From: Annulohypoxylon bovei var. microspora
Lineage: Eukaryota; Ascomycota; Sordariomycetes; Xylariales; Hypoxylaceae
NCBI GenBank assembly: GCA_022836615.1
Contig: MU405389.1
Location: forward strand, 1 to 64,000
Reading direction: 5' to 3'
Length of the DNA: 64,000 nucleotides
Positions 23,238 to 33,678 of the stretch are shown in pieces. Position 1 is the stretch's first letter. Every line of letters begins with the position of its first letter. Both the position numbers and the translations under genes were made by a program. The notes under the pieces are model-generated. The model was not told where the DNA came from and ran no database searches. It saw only the letters and a program-made list of their open reading frames with translations.

Positions 23238-23806
23238 ATGAAGACCTCTTTCATCACCCTCGCTGCGGCAGTCGCACCTGTAGCCATTGCCGACTTCTGG
23301 CTCACTTACATGAGCAGGGACGTGCCAGGCGCGCCAAAACTAGTCGGCGGCACCAACCAGGGTGGCGTATTCCTCAAGACCCCCGAGGTCAGTTGCGAGG
23401 AAAGCCTCAGACAGACCATATACTCGGACTCGGACGACGTGAGCGGCAACCACATCGGCATGCGCACCGTTCCCGGCAAGCCCGCCCAGCCGCCCCTGTA
23501 CAGAGATCCTCTTGACATCGTCGAGTTCAACACGGGCGGGGGAAATCCCGGCCATCATAGTAAGTCGTGCCTCTTTTCCTTTAGGCTTGATTATAGGGTA
23601 TACATGCTGACGGGTTTGATTTCTGTCTAGCTATCTACAAGGATCGTGGATACGCCATGTTCGGCGTGGATGGGCAGAAGACCGGCCAATGCCATGAGAA
23701 CCGAACCCACTCTTTCTTTCTTAAGTGTCCCGATGACAGCGATTTCGTTTACCTAGAGGGGTCTACAATGTTCTTCTGCGAATCGAAATTTGAGGTGACC
23801 GATTAG
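23238..23806 (+). CDS. Small secreted protein, effector-like
   Basis: Two exons, 23,238-23,559 and 23,631-23,806, 165 residues. The intron is 71 nt, starts GTAAGT, has a GCTGAC branch site and ends TAG; phase 1 is kept. The start MKTSFITLAAAVAPVAIA is a signal peptide followed by DFWLTYMSRD. The mature protein has four cysteines (VSCEE, GQCHEN, LKCPDD, FFCESK), enough for two disulphides, and an aromatic-rich second exon. Small secreted proteins with this layout are common in plant-associated Sordariomycetes and are often treated as effector candidates. I recognise no enzymatic domain. Without the splice the first exon would run into intronic sequence and lose two of the cysteines and the conserved-looking tail. 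Confidence 0.75.
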
Positions 23807-24133
23807 ATGGGATAATTTGTTGCACCAAGACAATATGGGATTGATTATAAGATGGTATAGGGGGAGACATAGGATATTCGATTCTGCATAATTAACTTGA
23901 GGTGTAATTAATTAAATGGTAAATCTTGCTCCCTTCATAGAAATATTGGGTGCGGCATGTGAGTGACTGCTATATGTTAATGCGATCGCATATTGGCGTC
24001 TATTTTAAGGGGTAAATTATTTGCTTACGACCCTCACATGCCAATTGAAATCTCTCTAGCTTTTATGCACATTTTATCTAGAATCTTTTGGGCCTCGATA
24101 CGCCCGTGCCCTTCTCGCCGTTAAACAAATTTC

Positions 24134-24373
24134 TCAACCTGCTTCTCGCGCGGCCAAGTAGACTTTCGCATTCTCTGAGTAGAGAATGCGCGAGAGTTCT
24201 CTGCCGACTTCGGACGTTGCGCCGGTCACGATGTAAACCTGTTGATGGTTAACGGAGTGGAGGGGGCAATCTAAAGTCTGCTCACCTTGCCAGCCAAGTC
24301 AGGTACATTTATCTGTGAATTCGGGCGCGGGGGGAAAGCATTGCGTCCAACCGCTGGAAAATGTTGGCGGCAT
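24134..24373 (-). pseudogene. Short-chain dehydrogenase/reductase relic (frameshifted, truncated)
   Basis: On the minus strand, ATG at 24,373 opens MPPTFSSGWTQCFPPAPEFT, the kind of lead-in common in fungal short-chain dehydrogenases, but the frame breaks after TDK. One frame over, VPDLAGK continues to a GTGAGC donor. The 47-nt intron (24,239-24,285) ends CAACAG, and VYIVTGATSEVGRELSRILY then gives the nucleotide-binding Rossmann start and SENAKVYLAARE. A TGA at 24,134-24,136 stops it. The cofactor loop TGxxxGxG has Glu in place of its middle Gly. The catalytic YxxxK part (about 200 further residues) is absent. Both intron borders fit, which supports a once-functional gene. It lies 364 bp beyond the end of the kinase gene. 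Confidence 0.65.
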
Positions 24374-24737
24374 GATGCTGTTGGTGGTCGAAATCTAGCG
24401 CTAACAAATACGCTGTGAGATGCGCAACTCTTGAAATGTCGAGTGAAAGGAGGAAAGTATCTAGGAGCCTTTTCTTTCTTAGAATCCGTTCTCGTGTTGT
24501 ATTTAAATATGTGAATATACAGGTTTGACCCGGTTGGTGTTCGCCATCGTATGTATCCCTTGCTTATGCCTACAAGGGGTGTAGCAATTGAGTGGCTAGA
24601 CTCTGTTAGGATACCTAGGTAGCCATACTGTGACAGGCCAGGCAAATGGACAACTTCTCACACGCCGAGGTAATTTCTTGTTCAGTTCTTGAAGAATTAC
24701 GACTGCGAGCTGCGCGATGCAGGCAATCGCTAGTAGT

Positions 24738-26160
24738 CTAGGGGATGGGAGATGGATCGATCGCATTATGGCATATACTAGTAACAATCCATTCACCTGA
24801 ACTTTCAACTTGGTTGACGAAGTCTCGTATCTGATCTTGTTCGGATTCGTTATGTTTTGGTCTGAAAGTTGCAGGATCGAAGTGTTCCCTTTGATTGCTC
24901 TGAAAATTTGCGCGTTGGTATTGGCGGGTGTGGAAAGGGGTTCTGACGGTCCCAGTTACTGTCCATTGTCCTGATGGCTGAGTTGCGTTATTCACGGAGA
25001 AGGGAGGTATTGAGGATAAGTCGAAATGCGACTCAGACATGAAATCTCTGGGCGCTCCCGAGACTATGGGATGTAAGTCCACCGTCATCCACTGGTGTTG
25101 AGTTGCTTGCTTTGCATTCAATCTTTGCGATGGACTCGCAGTCATGAGCAATTGTATGAACTCTATCCCAGTCTTGCTCACTCTAGCTTCTTCTAGTGGT
25201 CTCCAAGGAAACCGTAGTTCTCCTTTCCAGTAGCGATAAATACCCAAGGTATTATCGAATGTCGCCTGGCATGTGAGCATTTTGAACACTGTTTCACCCA
25301 GACACCAGACATCAGCTGGAAACGGGTCTGCATTTCGAATATTGCGGCCAATTCCTGGTACGAGTTCAGGGGGCATAAATCCAGGGGTTCCTCTGGCGGT
25401 TATAGATCTAACATCTCCCTCGATTTTCCTACTCAGGCCGAGGTCGCATATCTTGATCCGCCATTTATCTTTTGGTGGCTTCGAAAGTATGAGGATGTTC
25501 TACATATATTGTTAGGCCAAGTATATAAGATGGTTGTAGGGATGGGGAAGTATATAGCTGGATTAAGATCGCGATGAGCAAAATTGTTTTCATGCATGAA
25601 TATTAGCCCTTGTAGAACTTGCCATGTAATGTCTCGAGCCTCGGTTTCTCGCAATCGTCCATGCTTGGCAATATAGTTCCTTAGGTCTCCATGTTCATGA
25701 TACTCCATTGCGATAAAAAGGGTATCCGAGGATTTAAACCAGCCATAGAACTCCACAAAGAAATATACAAACTCAACACACAGGTAGTTAGCGATTTATA
25801 GCCGAAAGTTTCACTTGACTAGGTATAGAATATAATTGCACTTACCTTCTCCTGGGAGAACGTCGCCAAGGCTTCCAACTCACGTTTATAATCTTGGTTT
25901 CCGTTTCGATTTTGTATCCTCAACTCTTTCACTGCCCTGAGCCCATAGGAGACATAGCTTCTCTTGTTCAATGCTTCAAGCCAGACTATGCCATTACCTC
26001 CATTGTCAAGTCTCTTCATACGTGTCCATATCTCGATACCATGTGCTGTATTCTGTGGGTATGTATGCGTCGTCGTCGTAGGCATAGATGGATTTGGATA
26101 GAAGGTGGCCTGTAACTGCGTATCTCGTACTAAGTCGGGAATTCTTAAATAAGCAGACAT
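24738..26160 (-). CDS. Serine/threonine protein kinase
   Basis: Three exons: 26,160-25,846, 25,771-25,556 and 25,499-24,738; 430 residues if both introns are removed. Intron 1 is canonical (GTAAGT, CTAAC, AG). Intron 2 (25,500-25,555) would begin AT, not GT. The kinase landmarks are in order: Gly-loop LDNGGNG near 51-57, AVKEL with Lys78, HRDLNPAN near 171-178, DLG at 196-198, GTPGFMPPE near 216-222 and ADVWCLGETVF for helix F. The catalytic Asp and Asn, the DLG Asp and the beta-3 Lys are present; the usual Lys of HRDLKP is Asn. The tail of about 110 residues has no known domain. The gene is divergent from the HeLo-pseudokinase gene. If intron 2 is not spliced, the product stops about 43 residues after HRDLNPA and is inactive. 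Confidence 0.75.
25500..25555 (-). other. Non-canonical AT-AG intron inside the kinase gene
   Basis: Between HRDLNPA and NILIL the kinase frame is interrupted by 56 nt that begin ATATACTT and end CTAACAATATATGTAG. Removing exactly this segment restores the invariant Ala-Asn pair and keeps phase 0. A branch site and AG acceptor are good, but the donor has A where G is expected; no GT donor lies in the right place. A G-to-A change in an ancestral GTATAC donor explains it. A GC donor (one codon earlier) is a weaker alternative, since it would delete the conserved Ala. Confidence 0.6.
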
Positions 26161-26924
26161 TGTGGCTACCTAGTTACTCCTAAGGCTTCTTGACGAGGAA
26201 TCAATGTTATGAAGGACTCGTATCTGATGTATTACTAATATGGAAGTCCATATTTATACGGATATTAAGAATCCAATTAGGTAGTTGGGTGCTTGATAGT
26301 TAAAATAGGTATAGTTTGGAAAGATAGGTAGGAAAGACGGAGACTGCGTAGGTAGAACTCGAGCTCAGCTGAATCCCCGCCTTAAAGCTCATCGGATTTG
26401 CACTTTCACCCCAGTCTGCCTAGTCCAAGTGAAGATCCGGCGAGTGTCTCATACCTACCTACCTACCTAGGTAATAAACTACAACGCATACTCCTCATAG
26501 TAGGTAGATATACTTCCTAGGTAATCAGCTGCCGCAAGATAACCCCTTCCTATGCATTTAACTACTTATAATCCAAAGGTTGTATTGATTCCATCTGAAA
26601 GCTCTTACAAGATGCGCTTCGATAGATATTACCGTTCTAACTAGTATCAGCTGCTAGAAAATTGACGACCTGTGCTAGTTAAGGGGATACATAAGCAGAG
26701 TAAGTCATAACGTAAGGGGGCTTAGTGGCATATGACTTTACGTCTAAGGTGGCTGTTTTGTGTATCACCCACACTGAAAATTGGCGTGCGCCTTAAGGCT
26801 TTGTTGGGATTTTATTCCTAATAGACATCTCGTTCTTATATAAGTATGATATGCGGCCACTCTCAGTTTGAGTTACGCATTACCGTGCCTTATTGTTTCC
26901 AGAAGACCCCTTTTCTTCTTCATT
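26161..26924. promoter_or_regulatory. Divergent promoter region of the kinase and HeLo-pseudokinase genes
   Basis: The 764-bp spacer separates the two start codons. A minus-strand TATAAATA at 26,251-26,258 lies about 91 bp upstream of the kinase ATG, and a plus-strand TTATATAAG at 26,836-26,844 about 80 bp upstream of the HeLo ATG. TATA boxes on both sides suggest inducible rather than constitutive expression (inference). The spacer also carries a CTACCTACCTAGGTA run at 26,459-26,473 and a related CCTAGGTA at 26,516-26,523. Confidence 0.55.
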
Positions 26925-28628
26925 ATGTCGGTAGAGCTAGGCCTCGCAATCTTTGCCGCTATCGACTTGTGTGTCAAGTAAGACTGTTGCCTATCTTGCA
27001 TTATCTACCTGTACCTAATTATATAATACTGACTTAGGTACTTAGATACGGGAAAGAACTTGAAAAAATTCGTTCTGCGTTTAAGGGAGCAGAAACAGAA
27101 ATCAAAGAAAGAATTTTAAGACTGGAGAATGGTTGCTATCGATGCATATCCCAACTACAGTTTCTAGAACAGGCTCAAACTCATCACACGATGAGTGATG
27201 ATCATCGGGCATTGCATAAGCGGACGCTACATATGCTTATAGAGAAACTAAATGTTGCAGAAGCTATCCTCAGAGGCTTGGTTGATACCCAGATTGACTA
27301 TAATAGTTTGGGCAACGAGCTCATATATGTCCCGAAGCCTTTGAAGTACGCTTTCAAAAAGGGGAGTCTTGACGAAGCCATCGACGCCCTTGAGACTTGG
27401 CAGCGAATTTCCGACCCATCCTGGTTCCTCATTCTGAAAATAAGTGACTCATGGATAGACGACACGCTTACAAACACATCTGGAGTAACAAAGTATATAC
27501 CTTCGGCCTCAGCTATACGCGTGGGCTCTCGAAAAGCCTCTTCGATGAACAATGATTCTACGCGGCTTGCACTGCCGGCTACAGACCTCAACCAGATGAC
27601 AACCAATCAGATCATCTTCTCTGATGTCAAGATAGCAGCCAGTGTCAGGTCTGATAAGACTATTACCTATATCCTAGATAGAATTGGATCGACAGAAACA
27701 GGACTAGAAGTAAATACGAAGAGAAATATACGGGATTTAGCAAGGAGACTACAGCATGACGAACCCCAGACCTTTGGCCTCCTTGCTTGCAAAGGCTTCG
27801 TAGAAGAAAACACGAACCCTTTTATCTTCGAAACACCAACGGATTTCACGTTGATTTTTCGGACCCCGCCTAGATCAACAGACCCTCGAAGTCTCCGAGG
27901 CCATCTATTATACGGGAGGCCCAATTCTCTATCCCAGCGATTCTCGATTGCACAGCAACTAGCCAAATCTGTCACTTACGTCCACGTCTTCGGATTTGTC
28001 CACAAGAATGTCCGCCCAGAGAACATTATAGAGTTTAGCGAACAGGGGAATGAAAACCTTTCAGTATTCCTGGTTGGGTTCAAAGACCTCCGTAGAGAGG
28101 AAGGTCGAACCCAGAGATATGGTGATGATACTCCAGAAAAGAATCTATACCGCCATCCTACGCGACAAGGAATAATTCCAGGGAGCGAATTCATCATGCA
28201 GCATGACATCTACAGTCTGGGAATCTGCCTCCTCGAAATCGGCCTATGGCAAAGCTTCGTCCAGTACGACGTCCAGAATCAAAACCCAAGACTCTCAGCG
28301 ATGTTCGGGGTAGCTTACAACGCGCCAATGGAACAGGTGGCAAGGTTTCTATTGATCTCGGCAAAGGAATGGTTTGTTGAGCTTGCGCGATCCAAGCTCC
28401 GTGAGTGCATGGGAACTCGTTACTCGGAAATCGTGGAAACATGCTTGACATGCTTGGATCCGGATAACGCCGATTTTGGTGATCCACGAGAGTTCGAGGA
28501 CGAGGATGGGATACGAGTGGGGGTGAGATATATAGAAAAGGTAAGTGTCCCGGAACAATATATGAAGTTTGATATAATTCTAACATCCCCTTCAGGTTCT
28601 TCAGTGCCTAGATGCGCTTTGTGTGTAA
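26925..28628 (+). CDS. HeLo-domain protein with C-terminal pseudokinase domain
   Basis: Three exons: 26,925-26,977, 27,046-28,540 and 28,596-28,628; 526 residues. Intron 1 has GTAAGA and ends TTAG; intron 2 has GTAAGT, TCTAAC and CAG. The first exon plus exon 2 gives MSVELGLAIFAAIDLCVKYG, then a helical region to about residue 215: the start of a HeLo domain, the membrane-permeabilising four-helix bundle of HET-S-type cell-death proteins. Residues about 290-515 have a kinase fold outline (SLRGHLLYG, QQLAKSVTYVH, HDIYSLGICLLEIG) but HRD is HKN (337-339) and DFG is VGF (361-363), and there is no clear beta-3 Lys. It should therefore lack catalysis. The last exon (VLQCLDALCV) would be lost without the final splice. 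Its divergent neighbour is a kinase. Cell-death function is inferred from the domain family. Confidence 0.85.
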
Positions 28629-29121
28629 TTTCATTAGATACCCTAATCTAAGCCCTAACTAGGGCAATTTCAATTCTGAGGTAGTCGAGCCCCTATTCCA
28701 GATTTAGCAGTAAGGTAGACATGTAGTATATCTACCTCGTGGTATGACATCTTATTCACCTACTTGATTAGTCATATTCTAGAGTACTTAGCCCCTATCA
28801 ACGCTTATCAAGGTAACAGCCGAGCAGGTGTTCTACTCGGCTAAAGCACGAAGATCCTGGCCACTGTACTTTTATCATAGTGACATTCATCTCTAGGTAA
28901 GTACTACTACCAGACTCCTCACCTTAAAGTCCCATTTACTCCCCAATTTGCTGCCATTCACGTCCCGAACCCCCTATTCCAAACACCATATCATGCAGCC
29001 ATACTAGATACCACTCCACCACATCTTCCAACCCTTAGTGTTGGCCTTCAGTCCACCCAAAACCACCCGATAGATCATCGGAACGAATCCCGAGAACTTT
29101 AACTTAACGTAGTAATTGAGC
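28629..29121. other. Convergent intergenic spacer
   Basis: 493 bp between the 3' ends of the HeLo gene and the agmatinase gene. It should hold both polyadenylation regions. No ORF or repeat stands out. Confidence 0.5.
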
Positions 29122-30747
29122 TCATAGCTCTTCCTCCGTGCTGTTAGCAACCATGTTGCTAAGAGGCCCCTTCTTGAGCATGATACTCATGATTTCGTAC
29201 AACGCATCCGCAGCAGCCATAGTGGTGTGCTCGGCATTCGTGTCGTACGCAGGCTAGCCAGTCATGCAACGTCAGCAGTCCGTCACTCGGTCACTCATTA
29301 CTAGACAGATAGATCACTAGATAGACATAAAATAAGAAACACAAAAACTCACAGCAACCTCGACGACATCGGCGCCGATCAGATTAACGCTCTCCAGGCC
29401 CCGCAGGATAGTGCGCAGCTCGCGGGTGCTCCAGCCGCCGGTCTCGGGGGTGCCGGTGGCGGGGGCGAAGGCGGGGTCGAGGGTGTCGATGTCGAGCGAG
29501 AGGTAGACGGGGTTGGTGGTGCCGACGCGGTCGAGGATCTTCTTGATGATGCCGTCGGTGCCGATGGTGTCGACCTCGCGCGCCTCCACGATCGCGAACC
29601 CGCAGTACCCGTCGTTGTCGTAGTCGCTCGGCCCGCTGAGCGTCGTGCGGATCCCCGCGTGGATGTTGGTGTCGTTCGCCAGCAGCCCCTCCTGCGCCGC
29701 GTGGTAGAAGTACGTCCCGTGGTTGATGCTGGCTACTTGCGACGGCGAGCCGCCGAAGACCTTGGGGCGCCCTGGTGGATGGTTAGCTTGGGGGCCCGAG
29801 TGTTGAGGTGTAGGTTTAGGGGTTGGAGAGGTAGGGGATGAAGGGAGAGAATAGGAGGGTACTTGCAGGTGTCTAGATGGCTATCAAAGTGGATGACTGA
29901 GACGGGGCCGTACGCTCGGTTGATGGAGCGGAGTAGCGGCAGGGTGATGGTGTGGTCACCACCGAGAGTAATGACTCGTGGAAGAGTCTTTCCCTTCTTA
30001 GACGGCCCGGGCTGGTCCGCAGCTGTCTTTGGGGCTCGGGATAGGATGTTGAAGTGACCTTCCTCGATCTGCTTGAGAGCCCACGTGTTGTCGTAACTAT
30101 AACCTAGTTAGCATGTGATATATATAAGACTTTGTTTAGGGAGGGAAAACTATTAAACATACGATGTTACTGGGATGTCTCCGCAGTCGAGAACCTTCGC
30201 CCAGCTGTTAAAAGGGTTCGTGTCTAAGGGGACGTTGTAACCTCCGCTACACATCAACAGATCAGCTGACCGCACTAACAACGTCTCATATGGACATTGG
30301 GAATCATACTAGAGATTTAGACGTCGAGATCCCTGACGAATGCCAGAGGGCCCGAATCGTGCACCGGGTCGGTACGAGGTACCGGTATCAAAAGGAGCCC
30401 CTTTTTTCCTGTTAGTCTAAGTTTCTATAAGGTCATATCCGATTGACCAACCAATGAAAGCAAGATCATAATCTATGTCATCGCGACCTAGACAAGCCTC
30501 ATATGGCAAGCGTCCAAACGTTGTAATTCCGGAGAATACCGAATCGGCCTATGGCAGACGATTGGTTAGAACTGATGGCACATCATAGCCTCTCATTTAC
30601 GGGAGCCCTAACCTGCGTCCCGCCATCTCCGGGCAGAGTGTTATACCACAAGGACTGATGCGGTCCTGAGAGGGTCTTCTGGTCATCATGCGTTCCGTGG
30701 GCAGTAGCATAAGCTACGTAGCCGAGAGTAAAGAGAGCTGTCAACAT
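29122..30747 (-). CDS. Agmatinase-type ureohydrolase with N-terminal signal peptide
   Basis: Seven exons: 30,747-30,613; 30,548-30,452; 30,400-30,310; 30,246-30,163; 30,096-29,867; 29,771-29,353; 29,253-29,122. All phases agree and give 395 residues. Ureohydrolases split agmatine or a related guanidino compound into urea and an amine, using two Mn ions. Metal ligands are visible: GGDHT (His184), HFDSHLD (205-211) and SLDIDTLDP (Asp306, Asp308). GAPFDTGTSYRPGARFGPSG is the family signature near the N-terminus. The start MLTALFTLGYVAYATAHG is a signal peptide, so the enzyme probably enters the secretory pathway; an upstream in-frame ATG at 30,804 would bury it. Intron 5 is GC-AG (GCAAGT); introns 1 and 2 have weak GTTAGG and GTTGGT donors. 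The substrate is not proved by sequence. Confidence 0.88.
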
Positions 30748-33678
30748 TTTGAAAAGGCAGTCGAATCTCACAACACAGGGCGTACAATATGCAAGAAATT
30801 TCAATTTCTATCCTATGGGAATCGGTCCCCTTATAAATCTTATGTATCCAAGGCTCGCTGCTAAGATCTTCTCTCACTGATAGGACGCCGATATCGATGC
30901 TGCAACAATGGCAATGCTTGACTAAGGCCGGCAGCTTATCATGAACCGCCCTCGTCCACTGAGAGATGAGGATATTGCTGGAGAGATCCATCTCGACTGG
31001 AGATCGATACTTGACTTGCATAGTGGAGATTCCAGTATATGCCAGCAGATGTCATCCAGAGATTTCTTGTTAGGTAACCAGATAGTCGGTGTTGTCTACA
31101 ATGCACTAATGACATAGCTCTTCGAATGCGGGGGCACTAGATAAAGCTTCGAGAGCTAAGCTGTCTGCTATTCGGGTTCACCGACTAGGTAAGTTCTTGC
31201 GGCATTGCATCAGGGACAACTCATCTTATTATAGGTTATATGTATGTTCTAGCTATCAGCATGAAGAATGAAACAATGGCATTGGCGGGAGTTGAAAGGG
31301 GTGTGTGTTTGGTCTAACGTTTTATATAGATCCTGTTGTGTGCCCTATTCGGATAGGAAGCCGAAAGTAGTAGTCCCACGTGGCAGACTGGACGAACTTG
31401 GCCAAGAGATAGCGAAAGTTGACTGCTAACTGCCGGTTCGGCTACTCCTCTTCCCCGGCCGGGCGTTACGAGCGCAAGGGAGTGAGTGATATTCATAGAT
31501 ATTGAGATAAGAACGTACAATCTGCAAGTCTTTATTATAAAGATATATCCGTACGATGAGTAAGAAGGTGGATAAGTCCATAGGTCCGTTTCAAGGCGGA
31601 ACCTGCAGATTCCCGAGAATCGTATTGCTTTTTGGTTGATTCGCTCTATTTTAGTGGACTCTTCTGATCATGGAAAAGGGGGCAGAGAATCTGGCCATCT
31701 TTCCCCTTACCATTCACTGGTGTCCTTTTCCGTGCAATAGGGTGAGAATAATTGAGAATAATCGATGGATTGGATTAATTAAATTGGAACTGTGGCCTCG
31801 ATTCTGCGACCATGAGTCGCAGCGACAGCTTGTCATCCTTTTCCCGACAGTCCTACAGCCCCCACCATTGCCGAATTCTTGGGAATTTGGGAATTATGGG
31901 AATTTCGTCATAGCGATGAGATTTTATATTTATTTCTTACTATGAATTGGATTAGTAGCACAGTACCTTATTAAATATCCTTGGGATTTGGATGGATTGA
32001 GGAGGAAGGGCCGTAGGTTCCGGTTATGCGTGTGGTATGCGTAGTATGCGTAGTATGTGTATGGGATGCGCCTAGAACGTCGCACCCCTCTGTGTCCTTT
32101 TCTAAGAGGTGTGAGAGGTGTGGGAAATGCCAGCCGCCCTTTTGACCATGTTGGGACCCAGACGACGGCGAAGTCGCACGTCGGCCTAGGGTGTCGTGCA
32201 TTGCGACATCTGATTCGTCTCGAGATGGCTGCAGGCTAAGCAAGACTGGCATGAGGCCGAACAGCCTTGTGCGGTTCGAGAAGCTCATTTGCCCTGGTGA
32301 CTTAAGTGGCTGCAGAAAAGATGGTCATGATCCACTCATAACTGCAGACGAGGGCAAGAAGCACGACAGATGAAGAATAAGTTGACCTCCCACACTTCCA
32401 CACTTCCATACTCCCATACTCCCATACTCCCATACTTGGTTAATACAACGTAACTTGCTGGTTTCTCGTCTCTCGCCGGAGGCTAGGCGCATATACTTAC
32501 GTATCTCTCTGCTGTGATGCGTAGCGCACGCGCCGCAGCAAGTCTGAGGTTTAGAGATTTAAAGGATCATGTACGAAATATCTAATGTAACAAGCCAGAT
32601 CTAGACAGGATCGTAGATGTCGAGCTTCTGATTGCGTTACCTTCTTCGCTTTTTCGGAAGATGTACATATGTACTCCAAATGCTCCAACGGAGAAAATAA
32701 AAAAAGAGAGAAAAGTGAAAATCAAGGAACCGACTACGCTTATCCGGGAAGTTGTTACTCGCTTGTATCATACATGTGAACTTGACGTTATGTAGTACAA
32801 CCCTTGGAAGCTAGCAAAAGGTTCGAGGACTAACCGACTAAGGTTAGATGGTGATCACTTCCCAGCCCCCGACTTCCGAACAAGAACCATTCTCCTCTAT
32901 CTTGAGCAGGGGGGGGAGCACTCAGTAGAAACCTTAGCCAATTCTCTGACGTTGTTTCCTCGAGCCGTTCCTCGTTCACTAGTGTGTGAAGGAAGGTTGG
33001 AAGTGGGAGTGGGAAGGACCCGACATCGACTATCAGCTGCACTCAATTAAAGTCATCTATTCGTTGCAGTCGCAAACCTTGAAAGTACACACATTCATAT
33101 CCATCCATATGGAATACGTCTCCTGATAGTGCTTTGCGCAACTTGAGCTCTGATCTTTTCATAGATCATCACCCAATTTTGCTTGCTTCTTGCTAGAATC
33201 AACTCCGTCTTATAAACTGTGGCTTATTGCTGTCGCAAGCCGTAATAATTCTTAAACATCTGATTCAATTTTATGCCTCCTCAAATATATCATCCAATGG
33301 ACGGCGCCTAAAGATGATGCTTTTTGTAACATGTCCTGCAAGGTCCTAAGCATTTCACCTTCGATCTGGTCCCCAAATTGGCTCCGATCGCTGTGAGTGG
33401 TCCAATAGTCGGCACATTTTATGAAAAAAGCCACCCCTAGGCAGGTCGACTTTACGAGGACCTCAGAGCTGCCTGCGTCTGCATCACGTAGGGGGTTTGC
33501 AGAGGACAGGAAACACCAGAAAAGGGGCACCCGCGGACTACGCGCTCAATCTTTTTTTTTATTTTATAAAAATTACGCAACCTGTTCTTGCCCCAAAGCT
33601 GCACCGTTTCTCTACGATGCGAAGGATTTGTCTGGTCTGGTGCAACCCAGCTAAATAGATTTTAAACTGTCGGCAACA
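30748..33678. other. 2.9-kb intergenic region with a 9-bp tandem repeat
   Basis: Contains the divergent upstream regions of the agmatinase gene and the large disordered-protein gene. A short array of CCATACTCC-like 9-bp units lies at 32,391-32,438. Open frames up to about 105 codons (31,971-32,288 minus) have no recognisable features. Confidence 0.55.

Noticed and set aside
24167..24190. Perfect 10-bp palindrome CGCATTCTCT-GAGT-AGAGAATGCG
   Set aside because: It falls inside the SDR relic over codons for RILYSENA and is probably a coincidence of coding sequence, not a terminator or binding site.
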